A stretch of 64,000 bases of DNA from Archivesica marissinica (GCA_014843695.1 CM026401.1:26681978-26745977), one strand, 5' to 3'. Positions 26,701 through 39,109 are shown, counted from the stretch's first letter. Translations and numbers: made by a program. The notes: generated by a model from the letters alone, not told the origin.

Positions 26701-29420
26701 ATATATAGCATACACACACCGATACAATATATAGCATACACATACCGATACAATATATAGCATACACACACCGATACAATATATAGCATACACACACCGA
26801 TACAATATATAGCATACACACACCGATACAATATATAGCATACACACACCGATACAATATATAGCATACACACACCGATACAATATATAGCATACACACC
26901 GATACAATATATAGCATAAACATACCGATACAATATATAGCATAAACACACCGATACAATATATAGCATACACACACCGATACAATATATAGCATAAACA
27001 CACCGATACAATATATAGCATACACACACCGATACAATATATAGCATACACACACCGATACAATATATAGCATACACACACCGATACAATATATAGCATA
27101 CACACACCGATACAATATATAGCATACACACACCGATACAATATATAGCATACACACACCGATACAATATATAGCATACACACACCGATACAATATATAG
27201 CATACACACACCGATACAATATATAGCATACACACACCGATACAATATATAGCATACACACACCGATACAATATATAGCATACACACACCGATACAATAT
27301 ATAGCATACACACACCGATACAATATATAGCATACACACACCGATACAATATATAGCATACACACCCGATACAATATATAGCATACACACACCGATACAA
27401 TATATAGCATACACACACCGATACAATATATAGCATACACACACCGATACAATATATAGCATACACACACCGATACAATATATAGCATACACACACCGAT
27501 ACAATATATAGCATACACACACCGATACAATATATAGCATACACACACCGATACAATATATAGCATACACACACCGATACAATATATAGCATACACACAC
27601 CGATACAATATATAGCATACACACACCGATACAATATATAGCATACACACACCGATACAATATATAGCATACACACACCGATACAATATATAGCATACAC
27701 ACACCGATACAATATATAGCATAAACATACCGATACAATATATAGCATACACACACCGATACAATATATAGCATACACACACCGATACAATATATAGCAT
27801 ACACACACCGATACAATATATAGCATACACACACCGATACAATATATAGCATACACACACCGATACAATATATAGCATACACACACCGATACAATATATA
27901 GCATACACACACCGATACAATATATAGCATACACACACCGATACAATATATAGCATACACACACCGATACAATATATAGCATACACACACCGATACAATA
28001 TATAGCATACACACACCGATACAATATATAGCATACACACACCGATACAATATATAGCATACACACACCGATACAATATATAGCATACACACACCGATAC
28101 AATATATAGCATACACACACCGATACAATATATAGCATACACACACCGATACAATATATAGCATAAACACACCGATACAATATATAGCATAAACATACCG
28201 ATACAATATATAGCATACACACACCGATACAATATATAGCATACACACACCGATACAATATATAGCATACACACACCGATACAATATATAGCATACACAC
28301 ACCGATACAATATATAGCATACACACACCGATACAATATATAGCATACACACACCGATACAATATATAGCATACACACACCGATACAATATATAGCATAA
28401 ACATACCGATACAATATATAGCATACACACACCGATACAATATATAGCATACACACACCGATACAATATATAGCATACACACACCGATACAATATATAGC
28501 ATACACACACCGATACAATATATAGCATACACACACCGATACAATATATAGCATAAACATACCGATACAATATATAGCATACACACACCGATACAATATA
28601 TAGCATACACACACCGATACAATATATAGCATAAACATACCGATACAATATATAGCATACACACACCGATACAATATATAGCATACACACACCGATACAA
28701 TATATAGCATACACATACCGATACAATATATAGCATACACACACCGATACAATATATAGCATACACACACCGATACAATATATAGCATACACACACCGAT
28801 ACAATATATAGCATACACACACCGATACAATATATAGCATACACACACCGATACAATATATAGCATACACACACCGATACAATATATAGCATACACACAC
28901 CGATACAATATATAGCATACACACACCGATACAATATATAGCATACACACACCGATACAATATATAGCATACACACACCGATACAATATATAGCATACAC
29001 ACACCGATACAATATATAGCATACACACACCGATACAATATATAGCATACACACACCGATACAATATATAGCATACACACACCGATACAATATATAGCAT
29101 ACACACACCGATACAATATATAGCATACACACACCGATACAATATATAGCATACACACACCGATACAATATATAGCATAAACACACCGATACAATATATA
29201 GCATACACACACCGATACAATATATAGCATAAACACACCGATACAATATATAGCATAAACACACCGATACAATATATAGCATAAACACACCGATACAATA
29301 TATAGCATAAACACACCGATACAATATATAGCATAAACACACCGATACAATATATAGCATAAACATACCGATAAAATATATAGCATAAACATACCGATAC
29401 AATATATAGCATAAACATAC
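23757..29420. repeat. 26-bp satellite, about 5.7 kb including an assembly gap
   Basis: The unit is CACACCGATACAATATATAG plus CATACA (26 bp), with common variants CATAAACAC, CATAAACATAC and CATACAC. About 179 copies are readable. Copies are extremely uniform, and a few single units have 1-2 bp deletions (for example near 25060, 25205 and 27362). The minus-strand unit contains no TAA, TAG or TGA in any register, so all three minus frames remain open for about 1,900 codons. That is a property of the unit and not evidence of a protein. Confidence 0.97.
25463..26462. other. assembly gap, 1000 N
   Basis: Exactly 1000 undetermined bases inside the 26-bp satellite. The round number suggests a placeholder, so the true array length is unknown. 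Confidence 0.99.
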
Positions 29421-29832
29421 AAATGGTTTGGGCCACACGTTTTAACAACATTAGATAACTGCCCGAACCTGCGAAGCTTACTGTTTGTCGGACAGAGATA
29501 TATAATGTCTATCCCGTGGATATATTGTCCGCTCAGTTCCGTTGAGGGATGCAGTATGGTTTATATCACGTGAAACCTAGCACATTGACGAATGGTATTC
29601 CTAGAAATGTCGATGAGGCTTAATATATGATTATATAAACTTACCGAAGCAAATTGTGGATCGCATTTTCAATGTCATTTCTTTTATTTCTAAACCGAGA
29701 AAGTACTTGGTTTTATGACGCTATGGACCGTAAACTCCACTAAATTGCAATTTGATAGAAAGTATAATACTGATATATAGATATAGATATATAGATATTG
29801 ATCACTTAATCTTCTTAATCTTACTTTTGCAG
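29421..29832. other. probable intron 3' end
   Basis: AT-rich unique DNA ending in TTCTTAATCTTACTTTTGCAG at 29812-29832, a good polypyrimidine tract with a CAG acceptor. Confidence 0.5.
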
Positions 29833-30195
29833 GAATGTTTGGACCCGAGTACAAATATGAGCTGGTCACGTGACTGGTTTCTATGGAAGCAGACGACAAT
29901 GTTGTGTTCTGTGACGTTTACCCTGTTGCTTGGCACACTTACGCAAATAAAGCAAATAATGAGTGTAGGAAATGCTCACAGACACTATGGTTTACTAGTG
30001 TGCATACTGTTATGTTCCCTGTTACTCCAATGTTCTGTTGTGTTTCTCTTATTAATGATTACCACTAAAGAGACGAACTGGCTGCAGGATTATTCTAATG
30101 GTTCATTGACAACACGTAGAACAATCACTATAGCTATGGCGCTAGTGTTTGTAATTGCACTATTAAAAATATGTGAATTTGTGCTCATGAATTGA
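29833..30195 (+). CDS. ninjurin-like protein, terminal exon
   Basis: The exon begins after TTACTTTTGCAG and runs 120 codons to TGA (30193-30195). The order of parts matches ninjurins. Residues 15-20 (WFLWKQ) lie before an amphipathic stretch at 21-44 (TTMLCSVTFTLLLGTLTQIK). A membrane helix follows at 53-76 (GLLVCILLCSLLLQCSVVFL), then a polar loop with TKETNWLQDYSN. A second helix at 98-118 (ITIAMALVFVIALLKICEFV) is followed by a very short tail. Known ninjurins have the same amphipathic-helix, QLK-type, two-TM plan. NINJ1 oligomerises in the plasma membrane and drives membrane rupture in lytic cell death; other members act in adhesion and stress responses. Which role applies here cannot be read from the sequence. 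The N-terminus lies in an upstream exon (candidate 22902-23027). No perfect AATAAA follows immediately. Any two-TM protein could mimic this pattern, so the family call is moderate. Confidence 0.6.
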   Translation, partial: ECLDPSTNMSWSRDWFLWKQTTMLCSVTFTLLLGTLTQIKQIMSVGNAHRHYGLLVCILLCSLLLQCSVVFLLLMITTKETNWLQDYSNGSLTTRRTITIAMALVFVIALLKICEFVLMN

Positions 30196-31411
30196 GCATG
30201 GTTGTTGTTAAATTAAACTGTTCGTGTTATAATTTTATTTGTTGTATGTAATGAGGGATCTAATCACAATGTATAAGTTGTTTGTTAAAACTGTGTATGT
30301 TTTATGGGTTAAAATCGACCCAACAACATAGGGCGTTTGATGACTATCCAGCTATGAACCTTGGTGTGCCCATATCGGAGCAGTATTTTAGGTACTGACG
30401 TGTACCCGGTTAGCACCACCGGCCTTTCGCTAGCCAGTTTGATAGCACATTAAATAACTCATTCAAACCTGAAGCGGTGAAGGGCAAGTTATTTGATGCC
30501 AAGGACGACCAATTTGGAGTTGTGTTATCAAATAGTCATCTTGACATGGATTATGAACTTAATTATAATACTATGTTATTTTGTTATTTGTATATTATTC
30601 GATTGCTTAATATATTAGCAATGGTTTAGATCGATGTTATTACTGTAGCAACATCCAAAAGCAATCTCTAGTATTTAAAAGACGTTCATACGCCCATGCA
30701 TTTTTCACATGCAAATACTTTATTCATGATATTACATATTTAGAAATTAATCGATGGGCAAATGGATTTTTAAAATGTCACGAAAGTTGGTGCTTTTAAA
30801 TATTAACAGAAGTAATATTATTTATGACCGAACACTAATTAGACAAAGGCAGTATTACTACAAAGAATTTAAACAATATTAATATGCTCCTGTACATATA
30901 TTATTTGTAAGCTGGGATATTACTTACTATTCTATTTAGAGTTACTCTAATAGCTACATGTACTATTATGCCATAAATAATACATATAGTTAGCTTAGTT
31001 TCATGCAACACAATTGTTTTAATATCTGCATTTCACACTTGCTTTTTTAATCTCATTATGGCCCATGTTGAATTACTTTATATGTGTATGTAGGCTGTGT
31101 AACTGTTCTTGATTCGCTATTGTAATATTATCATACAAACAGTTGGAATATAATATAGTTTACATCATAAGCATACAATGCCATTAGAAATTGAAGATAT
31201 GAGAGATGAACACAATTATATGACAGCCAGTTGGAATAAAGCTGCAATATCGCTGCACATCGGATTTTTGAAACTGCTCTAAAACAAATATAGCACACAC
31301 TGAAAGACACTGAAATACATGTTTGGTATTATTACGAAATAATATATACCATTATAATAATGGTATATATTACGAAATATGTGATATTCGATTTGATCAC
31401 AGCGAATATGA
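30196..31411. other. 3' flank of ninjurin-like exon, AT-rich, no gene seen
   Basis: It contains the likely 3' UTR and then AT-rich DNA. A perfect 14-bp inverted repeat with a 5-bp loop (arms TAATATATACCATT and AATGGTATATATTA, about 31338-31370) lies near its right end. No further coding exon is recognised. Confidence 0.4.
31338..31370. repeat. 14-bp inverted repeat (hairpin) flanked by direct repeats
   Basis: Arms TAATATATACCATT and AATGGTATATATTA with loop ATAAT. The motif ATTACGAAATA occurs on both sides. It could be a folded-back relic or a simple AT-rich palindrome. Confidence 0.55.
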
Positions 31412-31660
31412 TTAGGAGAGATATTTCAGACGAGATACACATGAATCAGCAGTTATTATGATTGTAAAACAGGTTGAAATAATAAAATGTGACGCCATCT
31501 TCGTACATATGAAATAATAGTACCTATTGCAATTGGCATTAATGAACAAAAGAAACAATAATAAACATAACATTGACCCTTTAGGCACACCATAACGTAT
31601 GGCCATGTCACCCGCATGAAGATGATGTTCCTGATCGAAGCGTCGATGTGGATTTTAATA
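31412..31660 (-). pseudogene. LINE reverse transcriptase fragment (GVPQGS block)
   Basis: The minus strand reads IRYGVPKGSMLCLLLFLLFI then NANCN. This corresponds to the [20 protein letters not shown] block (RT motif B region) of CR1/jockey-like non-LTR retrotransposons. The downstream FADD box is eroded. It is a short decayed relic. Confidence 0.6.
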
Positions 31661-32228
31661 ATTGAATAAAACGTGGCCAGAATGTATGTGATTTATTGTC
31701 GCCAGTGGCTTGCCGATCATGCATCGCATATATCAATACGTCTATGTGAACTTATATCCCGTCATTTATCTGTTCGCGGAAAGTCTATCGCGTCCTGACC
31801 ACGTTACAATATTATATTTTATTCTTTATTTCAGTCTCATCAATGTACAGCATATAACAAACATAGAATATAGTTTACATATTAAAAAGTACATTGCCAC
31901 TCAATTCAGGGTTACACGAGACTATGTATATATACATCATTCATCTATAACATATTGCACTAGTCTACTATAGTATATACATGTACATGTGATAGCTACA
32001 TGTATAAGATAAAGCTGAAAAGCAGTCGCTAATTGAAATTTAAAATCTTATTAAGATGTAATTGAATGAAAAATACTGAAAGCAAAATAAGCACTACTGC
32101 GCAAACTAAAAAATATTTTAAAAGATCAAATAACAATTCCAATCAGATTGGGATTAGTCTAATTAGCAAATGCTTTTCAGTTGTAATAGAATATGAAGAC
32201 GACATATAAAACACTCAATAGGCATTAT
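31661..32228. other. AT-rich DNA, probably the 3' UTR of the LINE to the right
   Basis: The LINE ORF2 relic on the minus strand ends at about 32229, so this interval would be its 3' UTR plus flank. No coding signal of its own. Confidence 0.35.
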
Positions 32229-35200
32229 TTACAAAGATGTACGTGGTTGTAAAATACTAAAACAGATTTTGGCAGCTAATCTAATAATGGGTGCATTTGT
32301 GAATATGAACTTAAGTTGTTCTTGACTAGACAAATTACCAAAACCAGGTTGTATAAGTTGAGCTCTATCAAATGATATGTTTCTTAAATCATCATAAAGG
32401 TTACATTCAAGGATAACATGTGACTCATCTTCAGTTGTGTTACAGAATGTACATGTTCTGTCTTCTACTGGTAAGTTTTCGTATCTGCCAGTTTCACGCC
32501 ACATCTAAATTTACTAAATGCAGCCCGATGCGATCTAGACATAATAATGTTACAATAGTTTTCAGTTAAAATGTGTTGTTTAAATGTACAGTAAGTCCTT
32601 AGCTGATTCCTAACTCTCCCTGGTGTACTATCTGGTCTACTGATCGACTGGAGCCATTCCAGTTTATATTTAGACATACATACATTTTCAACCTTCGAAA
32701 CAATAGTATGTTTAGGTATGATATTATCCAGACTACACTATTGATATAATTCAACTTCGGTAAGTGTTTTTCAAACATTATAAAACCAATTGCTACATTC
32801 CATGTTTGCTAAGGAGTTTACCCAGACTGCCGTTCCTCGATTGATTCTGTCCGAATTCATATGAGATATAAGAGACCAAAGACGGGCAATATATTTTAAC
32901 TGACGAACATATGGCGGTAACCAAGCCATTTCACCGGCAACGACTGCGTTTGGAGTGTATTTGCCAACTCCTAGAAAGAACCGCATGACATGATTTTGAA
33001 CCGCATTGATGCAAGAGTAGTGTTTGTATCCCCAAATTGCTGCACCGTAATCAACAACGGGCCAAACAATGGAGTCGTATAGTTTGGTAAATACATTATA
33101 TGGAATGCCACCAGCGGATTTACATTTAGCTATAAGAAGACCGGGCGCGCGACTAGTACTCTGAGCAACCATTTTAGCAGTTATATTATAATCTAGATGT
33201 TCATACAACACAATACCAAGATATAAATATATATCAACTATGTGTAGCTCGACAGCTCCACATGTAAACGAAATAATTGTTACCGGAGTAGATTCCTGGC
33301 GAAAATGAACTATTTTACTTTTGTCACTATTAATACACATATCATTTAAATTGCACCAGTCTTTCAAAGCACTTAATAATACTTGCAGGTCGTTTGGGTT
33401 TTCAGCTAACGTACAATGTCATCTGCATATAATAATAAACAAATGGTATCATCATCATAGGTGACACCTACTCCAAGAGATTTCAGATACAAAGCTAAGT
33501 CATTTATACATCCCTGGCGTAAACCGCAATTAAAATCAAACCAATCCGGGTTAAATTTATTTACCCTTACACAAGATGACACGGATGAGTAAAGTGATTT
33601 AATTGCCACGAACATTTTACCAGTAATGCCATTATCAACAAGTCTTTTCCATAATTTATCCCGATTAATGTAATCGTACGCTTTACGAAAATCAATAAAT
33701 GCGGGAAATGTGGCAAGTTTACGTTTTTTCCTAGTTTCAATGATACTAGTCAATGAAGAAACATGGTCTAAGGTATTGAGTTTTTTGCGAAAAAACCATT
33801 TTGCTCATCCGAAATTTTCCCATTCGATTCTGCCCATGCACTGAGAGGTTCGTTCAAAATGCTACAGTATACTTTATACATTGAAGAAGCTAAAGCAATT
33901 CCCCTATACGACAAAGGATCTATGGGATCAGATTTAGACGATTTTGGAATTGGATTGATGATACATTTCCCCCATATAGATGGAATTGTACCGTTATTAA
34001 AACATATGTTAAACAATGCATGCAAAAACAAGACAGAAGTATCATTTTTAGAGCCTCCGAAGGTATATCATCAACTCCATTAGCTTTACCACGCTTAGCT
34101 TTATCAATAGCTTTCTTAACCTCTAATACAGTGATTTTATCATTAAAAGGTAGCTGATTATTACCTTGGGCAACATCTAACACATGAGTTTCTGTGTCAT
34201 TAGTATATGTATTATTGAATAAGAAATTAAAATCAGATTTCCATTTATTTAAGACAGTGTCTAAACTTGAAGAGGTTGAACCATCATTAAGAACAACTTC
34301 CATTGGAATTCTATTACTCTTACTATAGCCTACACCAATCATGCCAATGGATTTCCAAAATCTATCTTGATTAACATTACATTCATTTAACAAATTACTC
34401 TGAAGTGAATACCAATAGAGATGCTTTGCCCGTTGGACTTCCCTGTCAAAATACTTTCTGGCATAGACACACTCTGATTTATATCGTATTTTATCGTTCC
34501 TATTAATACAGCTTAACCATATTTCTCCGCATTACACACTTTTGACAACAAATCTGTTAATTGAGTATTCCACCATGGTTTTCCAGGTCGGTACTTCTTA
34601 TTGTGACCACCAGTAACAATCGTTTGATAGGGTATGTCATTATACATACTGTTTTTAACAATACTGCACCAATCCTGATATACAGAATCAACATCATTCT
34701 GTGTACGTAGACCTAGTTCTAATTTGTCCATAGCCATATTAACCTGTCTTAGAACCTCGTCACTACTCAAAAAGGAACCATTTATACAATTAACATCAAA
34801 ATTATCATATGAACAATGTACTTCAGGTTTGCTAGTGTCAGTATTAGTAATACTGTTATCAATATGCCAGGTAAGCAAAGAATGGTTAGGTATACTAGTT
34901 GGTACCAAGATACTCAAATTATCGGCGTCAAATCAGATGTTAACGTCACTGCGAAATTGGATAAGTTGCTCTCATTATCGTGAGTTGTGATACAGTAATC
35001 AACAACTGATGAACCTTTAACAGACACTGAGGTATAGTCGTTTTGCATACAATTTCTACCATTTAACATATACATGTTTGAATTAATCAGAAACGCAATC
35101 AACTGTTCACCATATGCATTGGTAGTAAAATCTATAATATCACGTGCAGGGATATCATCAACACCAACTATAGTATCCTGCATTTCACCACAACGACTGT

Positions 35201-35640
35201 TAAAATCCCCGGATATAACAATCATACCATCATTCTGGTAAGTGTAAACATCCGTTAACAGGCTGTCATAGAAACAATTCACATCGAAATACCGAGACGA
35301 ATTATGTGGTGGGAGGTAACACACACATGGAAGCAAAGAAAATCTTCATACATCATCTTTAACAATAGAATACCTTCACAGGAATCATTTAAAACAGTAA
35401 TATCAAATGGTTCACATACCTCCTGTTTTACTAAGAAACGTACACCATCAGAACCCGCTCTGGCGTTCCTGTGTAACAGTGTTCTGTTCAACCCAAACCA
35501 ACGGTATCCATTTACCTCTAACAAACTATCTTTTAAGAGATGAGTCTCTGCAATATCTAACATATCTATGTTGTGTTAAAATACAAGAGTGTCTTAAAAT
35601 ATAATTATCAAAGTTCTGATCCTGGTTCCATCCCCTGACA
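32229..35640 (-). pseudogene. LINE ORF2 (APE endonuclease + reverse transcriptase), frameshifted
   Basis: Reading leftwards, the endonuclease starts near 35640 and shows the metal-site ETHL (about 35548), SGDFNSRCG (about 35200) and DYCITTHD (about 34990). Its last block reads TSDLTP, where SDH-x-P is usual, so the catalytic His is lost. A linker follows (EKYFDREVQ-like, near 34450), then RT blocks: KANGVDDIPSEAL (about 34100), YRGIALASSMYKV, AFIDFRKAYDYINRDKLW, CGLRQGC and LLLYADDIV (about 33420, YADD intact). The C-terminal knuckle RTCTFCN...DESHVILEC is near 32400-32455. The coding blocks change frame at least six times, so the protein cannot be made. The full span (about 1,130 codons) is near normal length for such ORF2s. 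The sister ORF1 is intact just upstream. The clade was not assigned. Confidence 0.85.
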
Positions 35641-35660
35641 ATCCAAAACCCGGAACGAAG

Positions 35661-36821
35661 CTAAGAGTTACGTATATTCATGTGTTGGCCATATCGTCTA
35701 CCGCCACCGTTTCTGCCATTATCGTAACTTCCATGTCCGGATGAACGACCTGATTGTCTATGACCTCCTCTACCATTGCCTCTACCATAACTGCTGAAAT
35801 TGCCAGAGGAACGATTAGAAGTAGGGTGTCTGATATTATCCGAATTACGTGACTGGTCAGTGTTATTTGTATGCACCACGCGAAAACCTCTCATGGATAA
35901 GTCACTCTGTTTTAGGGCATTAAGAATGATTCGGAAATTACTGGACATCACGCGATCCGCAGGAGACTGGTCGTGGTGAATAAATACCTGCGAATACTGT
36001 CCACATGATTTCAATTTCGGTTTACTAGTCATCAATTTACGCTTGTCCTCATGCGACCTGAATTTGGCAATTACTACACCAGGCTTCGAACCGTTGATAG
36101 ATTGCTTTCGCTCGGCGTTAACACATGTTACACCATTAATCTTCAATCTATCCTTGATCAGTTTATTCACCTTGTTACTCACATTTTCATTTTCAGTGAC
36201 AGGTAGATCTCGTACTACCACGTTTAGAGTAATGTCGTTCATTGGAACAGTACGCGCACGCAGAGCCTGTGTCAGTGTTTCAATTTTCTTGTTGATGACA
36301 TCAATTTCTTCGGACATTTCAACCTTCATAGTATCTTTAAATATCTCTAAGCGGTCATCCATATCTCTCCGAACACGACTCATTTCTGCACTAACTCGCC
36401 TATCCAATAGTTGGGCAACTTTGTTCGATATCTTTTGCTCGAGGCCAGATTCAAGTTTATCAACCCGTTCACTCGGAGAGGAAAACAACATATGCATATC
36501 AGCAGACAATTTCGCAATTAACTGTTGAACTGAAACATTAGAGTCCACATGCACGTCTGCAACAGTTATGCCAATACTCTCTGGTGCAGTGCGTGAAACA
36601 GGGGGATTCTTCTCAGTATATAATGAACGTCGCGTATTTGCAGTAACTTGGGGCTTCTTTGTGGAAGCGTCACAACAGGGATCAGATGCATTCCGTTTGC
36701 GACTCTTGGCGATGATGGGTGATTCAACAGGTGTAATACGCTGAATCGACATAATGGACTCAACATAGTCCTCCGCATCACTAATTGCAAGTGTTTGTTG
36801 TTCCTTCAATGTATTAGCCAT
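35661..36821 (-). CDS. LINE ORF1-like nucleic-acid chaperone, intact 386 aa
   Basis: A single uninterrupted frame from ATG at 36821 to the stop at 35661, about 20 bp from where ORF2 homology begins on the same strand. Residues about 105-195 are heptad-rich and charged (for example RVDKLESGLEQKISNKVAQL), a likely coiled coil for trimer formation. Residues about 205-290 look like an RRM-type fold (LNVVVRDLPVTENENVSNKV, then GVVIAKFRSHEDKRKLM). Residues about 325-386 are Gly/Arg/Ser-rich (YGRGNGRGGHRQSGRSSGHG), an RGG-like RNA-binding tail. Coiled coil, RRM and basic tail is the plan of L1-type ORF1 proteins that coat retrotransposon RNA. Its intactness beside a frameshifted ORF2 could mean a recent insertion with assembly or sequencing errors in ORF2, or simply chance. 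Confidence 0.8.
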   Translation of the reverse strand: MANTLKEQQTLAISDAEDYVESIMSIQRITPVESPIIAKSRKRNASDPCCDASTKKPQVTANTRRSLYTEKNPPVSRTAPESIGITVADVHVDSNVSVQQLIAKLSADMHMLFSSPSERVDKLESGLEQKISNKVAQLLDRRVSAEMSRVRRDMDDRLEIFKDTMKVEMSEEIDVINKKIETLTQALRARTVPMNDITLNVVVRDLPVTENENVSNKVNKLIKDRLKINGVTCVNAERKQSINGSKPGVVIAKFRSHEDKRKLMTSKPKLKSCGQYSQVFIHHDQSPADRVMSSNFRIILNALKQSDLSMRGFRVVHTNNTDQSRNSDNIRHPTSNRSSGNFSSYGRGNGRGGHRQSGRSSGHGSYDNGRNGGGRRYGQHMNIRNS

Positions 36822-37095
36822 TCAAGCGTGACGAATCGCCAATCATAAATCCACAATACACTGGTCAGCCAGGTAGATAAACCGGTAATCGGTAGAGTAC
36901 AATAGCGTGTCTATATATAGTAACACAGGTAAGCGAACAGTGCAAAACCGAGTGTTTAAATTCACAAAATCAAAACAAATTCACCTCAAACTCATCCAAA
37001 CGAATGTCACAACATTTGCAAACAAGTCCATATAAAAATAAATGTAAACAATCGCCCAGAAGCCGTTTAAATATCACAAAATGTCACACTGATTT
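36822..37095 (-). other. probable 5' UTR of the LINE
   Basis: Non-coding DNA upstream of ORF1 on the minus strand. The 5' end of the element is not marked by a visible duplication. Confidence 0.35.
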
Positions 37096-37539
37096 TCAAA
37101 ACAAACTGTCATGTATTGACCGGAAGTAGCTAGTTATGAGTCGATGAGAAAACTTCAGTTTATACTGGTGGCCTCTTGTAATGTTTTCATATAGTTCAAA
37201 CAACACTTTATAATCAATATCCTCCTTATTGTTCAACATATTATATACCGGTACTTCATTAAAATCACCGCGGAAACGCTGGTATGTCAAACATGGCATG
37301 TTCAGTGATTTTAAGCGTTTACGCCATCATCTGTGCCTAAAGTAGTAAATTAAATTCATAGCTTGCTTTGGTATTCTCTGTAATGTCTTAGTATACTTGA
37401 ATGCCACACTATAATATACTCAAGGATTTTATAGATTTTCCAAAACGTCCTTGTAACAAATTTAAAGAAACCATATTGACCACTGTATAGTTCCAGCCTT
37501 TTTTCAATGGATTTACTGATATTATGTAATACCATTGGA
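37096..37539 (-). pseudogene. CR1/L2-like LINE, C-terminal RT fragment
   Basis: The minus strand reads LEYYSVAF, then KRLKSLNMPCLTYQRFRGDF, then NEVPVYNML, then ITRGHQYKLKF. This matches the thumb-to-C-terminus pattern LEY-x2-VW...RLK-x-LNL-x-TL-x-YRR-x-RGDLIEVYK...TRGH-x-KL of CR1/L2-type LINEs. There are stops and frame changes. The right end is cut by the SINE at 37540. A palm fragment of the same type on the same strand (39110-39390) is probably the upstream part of the same copy. Confidence 0.7.
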
Positions 37540-37830
37540 GACGGATCTGTAGTCCAGTGGTAACACACTGGACTGGTAATCCAGGGATCGCAGGTTCGAT
37601 CCCCCGTCTGACCCTAATACAATTAACAGTCTTTCAGATGGGACGTTAAACCGAGGTCTCGTGTCGGTGCTTTACACCGTGCACGTAAACGAACCAGATG
37701 AGACTCTGGAATGGGTCTCTGTCTGTATAACTGCACTATCCTCCAAAATCTAAAATGACTAATATCTTCAGGAGGCGTCGCTCATATGGGCAACCGGTAG
37801 CGACGATAAATAAACCTAAAAAACAAACAA
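37540..37830 (+). mobile_element. SINE family A, copy 2, with target-site duplication
   Basis: Best-preserved copy. The head folds like a tRNA: the anticodon stem CTGGA/TCCAG is perfect around loop CTGGTAA (anticodon GGT, Thr-like), and the B box is GGTTCGATCCC. The body and the tail (GGGCAACCGGTAGCGACGAT then AAATAAAC) follow. The 9-bp duplication ACCATTGGA flanks it at 37531-37539 and 37831-37839. It sits inside the LINE fragment to its left, so it is the younger insertion. Confidence 0.93.
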
Positions 37831-37839
37831 ACCATTGGA

Positions 37840-39109
37840 ATGTGTATTGGGGAAATGGCTAAATGCTAAATATATACATTGACATCGTTTTGTGCGCTAT
37901 AAGGGAATGTACTGTTTATTTCATCATAATCCAACCCGTAGTATGGGAATTATTTCATCAGATACATAAAAGTTGTTTTCCGTATCAATATATTAATAAG
38001 AAATGCGTTAAATCGAATCAGTGGATACACTTTCCTGATACAAGCATGGTAAGTGCGTGCATGCTATTACCTCAGGGCGTATTTATCTAGCCAACACAGT
38101 AAGACGGATCATTTCTCCAGCGGATATCTGTTGAGTATATGCTCAGGCAACTCCGAACACGCGGCAGTTGGGTATGCTAAATTTGTTTGTATTGTCTTGT
38201 ATACTTTGTCGTATATAGGCCTATGTCGATATTGGAATATTTGTCTAAGAGCTATGCCTGAATACGTATCCGAAACATATGTGCAACAAATAACTTAATG
38301 CAGTGGTGTTGTATTAAATCTTGATCAAAATAAGTATATTATGTTACGGCGTTGATTAAATCAAGTGTATTACCGTCTAGTTTCATATATCCATTTTGTA
38401 ATTTGATCGATCCTGGTGATAGAAACTAAATTGCTGGGCAGATATATTAATTGCCGTTTAAAATAAATCTTGTGTGCTCAAATTGCTGGAGCGAAGAAAT
38501 ACATAACCGTACAACTTATTATCTATATACTAGTAGTGTGTGGGTGTATTATTGATATGCAACCATTGGTAGCAGTATGTATGTCTTATATCCTAGTATA
38601 ACGGTAGCGTGTGTCAGGTTTGATGTATGCCAACAGTATGATACATTGCATAGATCCGGAAGAAATAGTCCTAACATTAGATCAGAGTAGCAAGAGGGTA
38701 TGGTATTCCTTTATCGTGTAGTAGGTTTAACGAAGAATAAAGAGCCGTGGGAGGGACAACTCAGTGGCCTTGGTCCGGTTTCGGCTTGGAATAGAACTCG
38801 GGAGGAACAGTTTGTGGCCGAATTGGTGATCCTAATCACATGAGCTGGTGACGTCGCCATATACAGGACATGTCAGTGGGTAGTGGCGATTAGGCAGGCG
38901 GCCCATCATCGATTCCTCCGGTAGATCGACAACTACAGGAAGTATGGTGCATCAATCCTTATCCGTATGTGTGTCATCATTGTTTATCATGACTGTATAC
39001 ATGTTATCAGAGTTTGCATGCTGCATACTGCTTCCTGGTGACTGTGAGAGAGATATCCCTCGTTCACTCTGAAGCAGGCTGTGTTGTGCTATGAAGGACT
39101 AGATGTTGT
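37840..39109. other. DNA between two parts of a LINE relic, no gene seen
   Basis: Unassigned sequence. A GC-richer stretch at about 38740-38950 (near GGCCTTGGTCCGGTTTCGGC) stands out from its surroundings but gives no recognisable product. Some of it may be decayed LINE or a later insertion. Confidence 0.35.

Noticed and set aside
23715..29451. Three overlapping minus-strand open frames of about 1,890-1,907 codons
   Set aside because: All three frames are open because the 26-bp unit has no stop trinucleotide. They include 1000 N and encode a meaningless Cys/Tyr/Ile repeat. A real protein would favour one frame.
37540..37615. A tRNA-Thr(GGT) gene
   Set aside because: The anticodon arm is perfect, but the T-arm does not pair, and the sequence is the 5' end of a SINE bounded by a target-site duplication.
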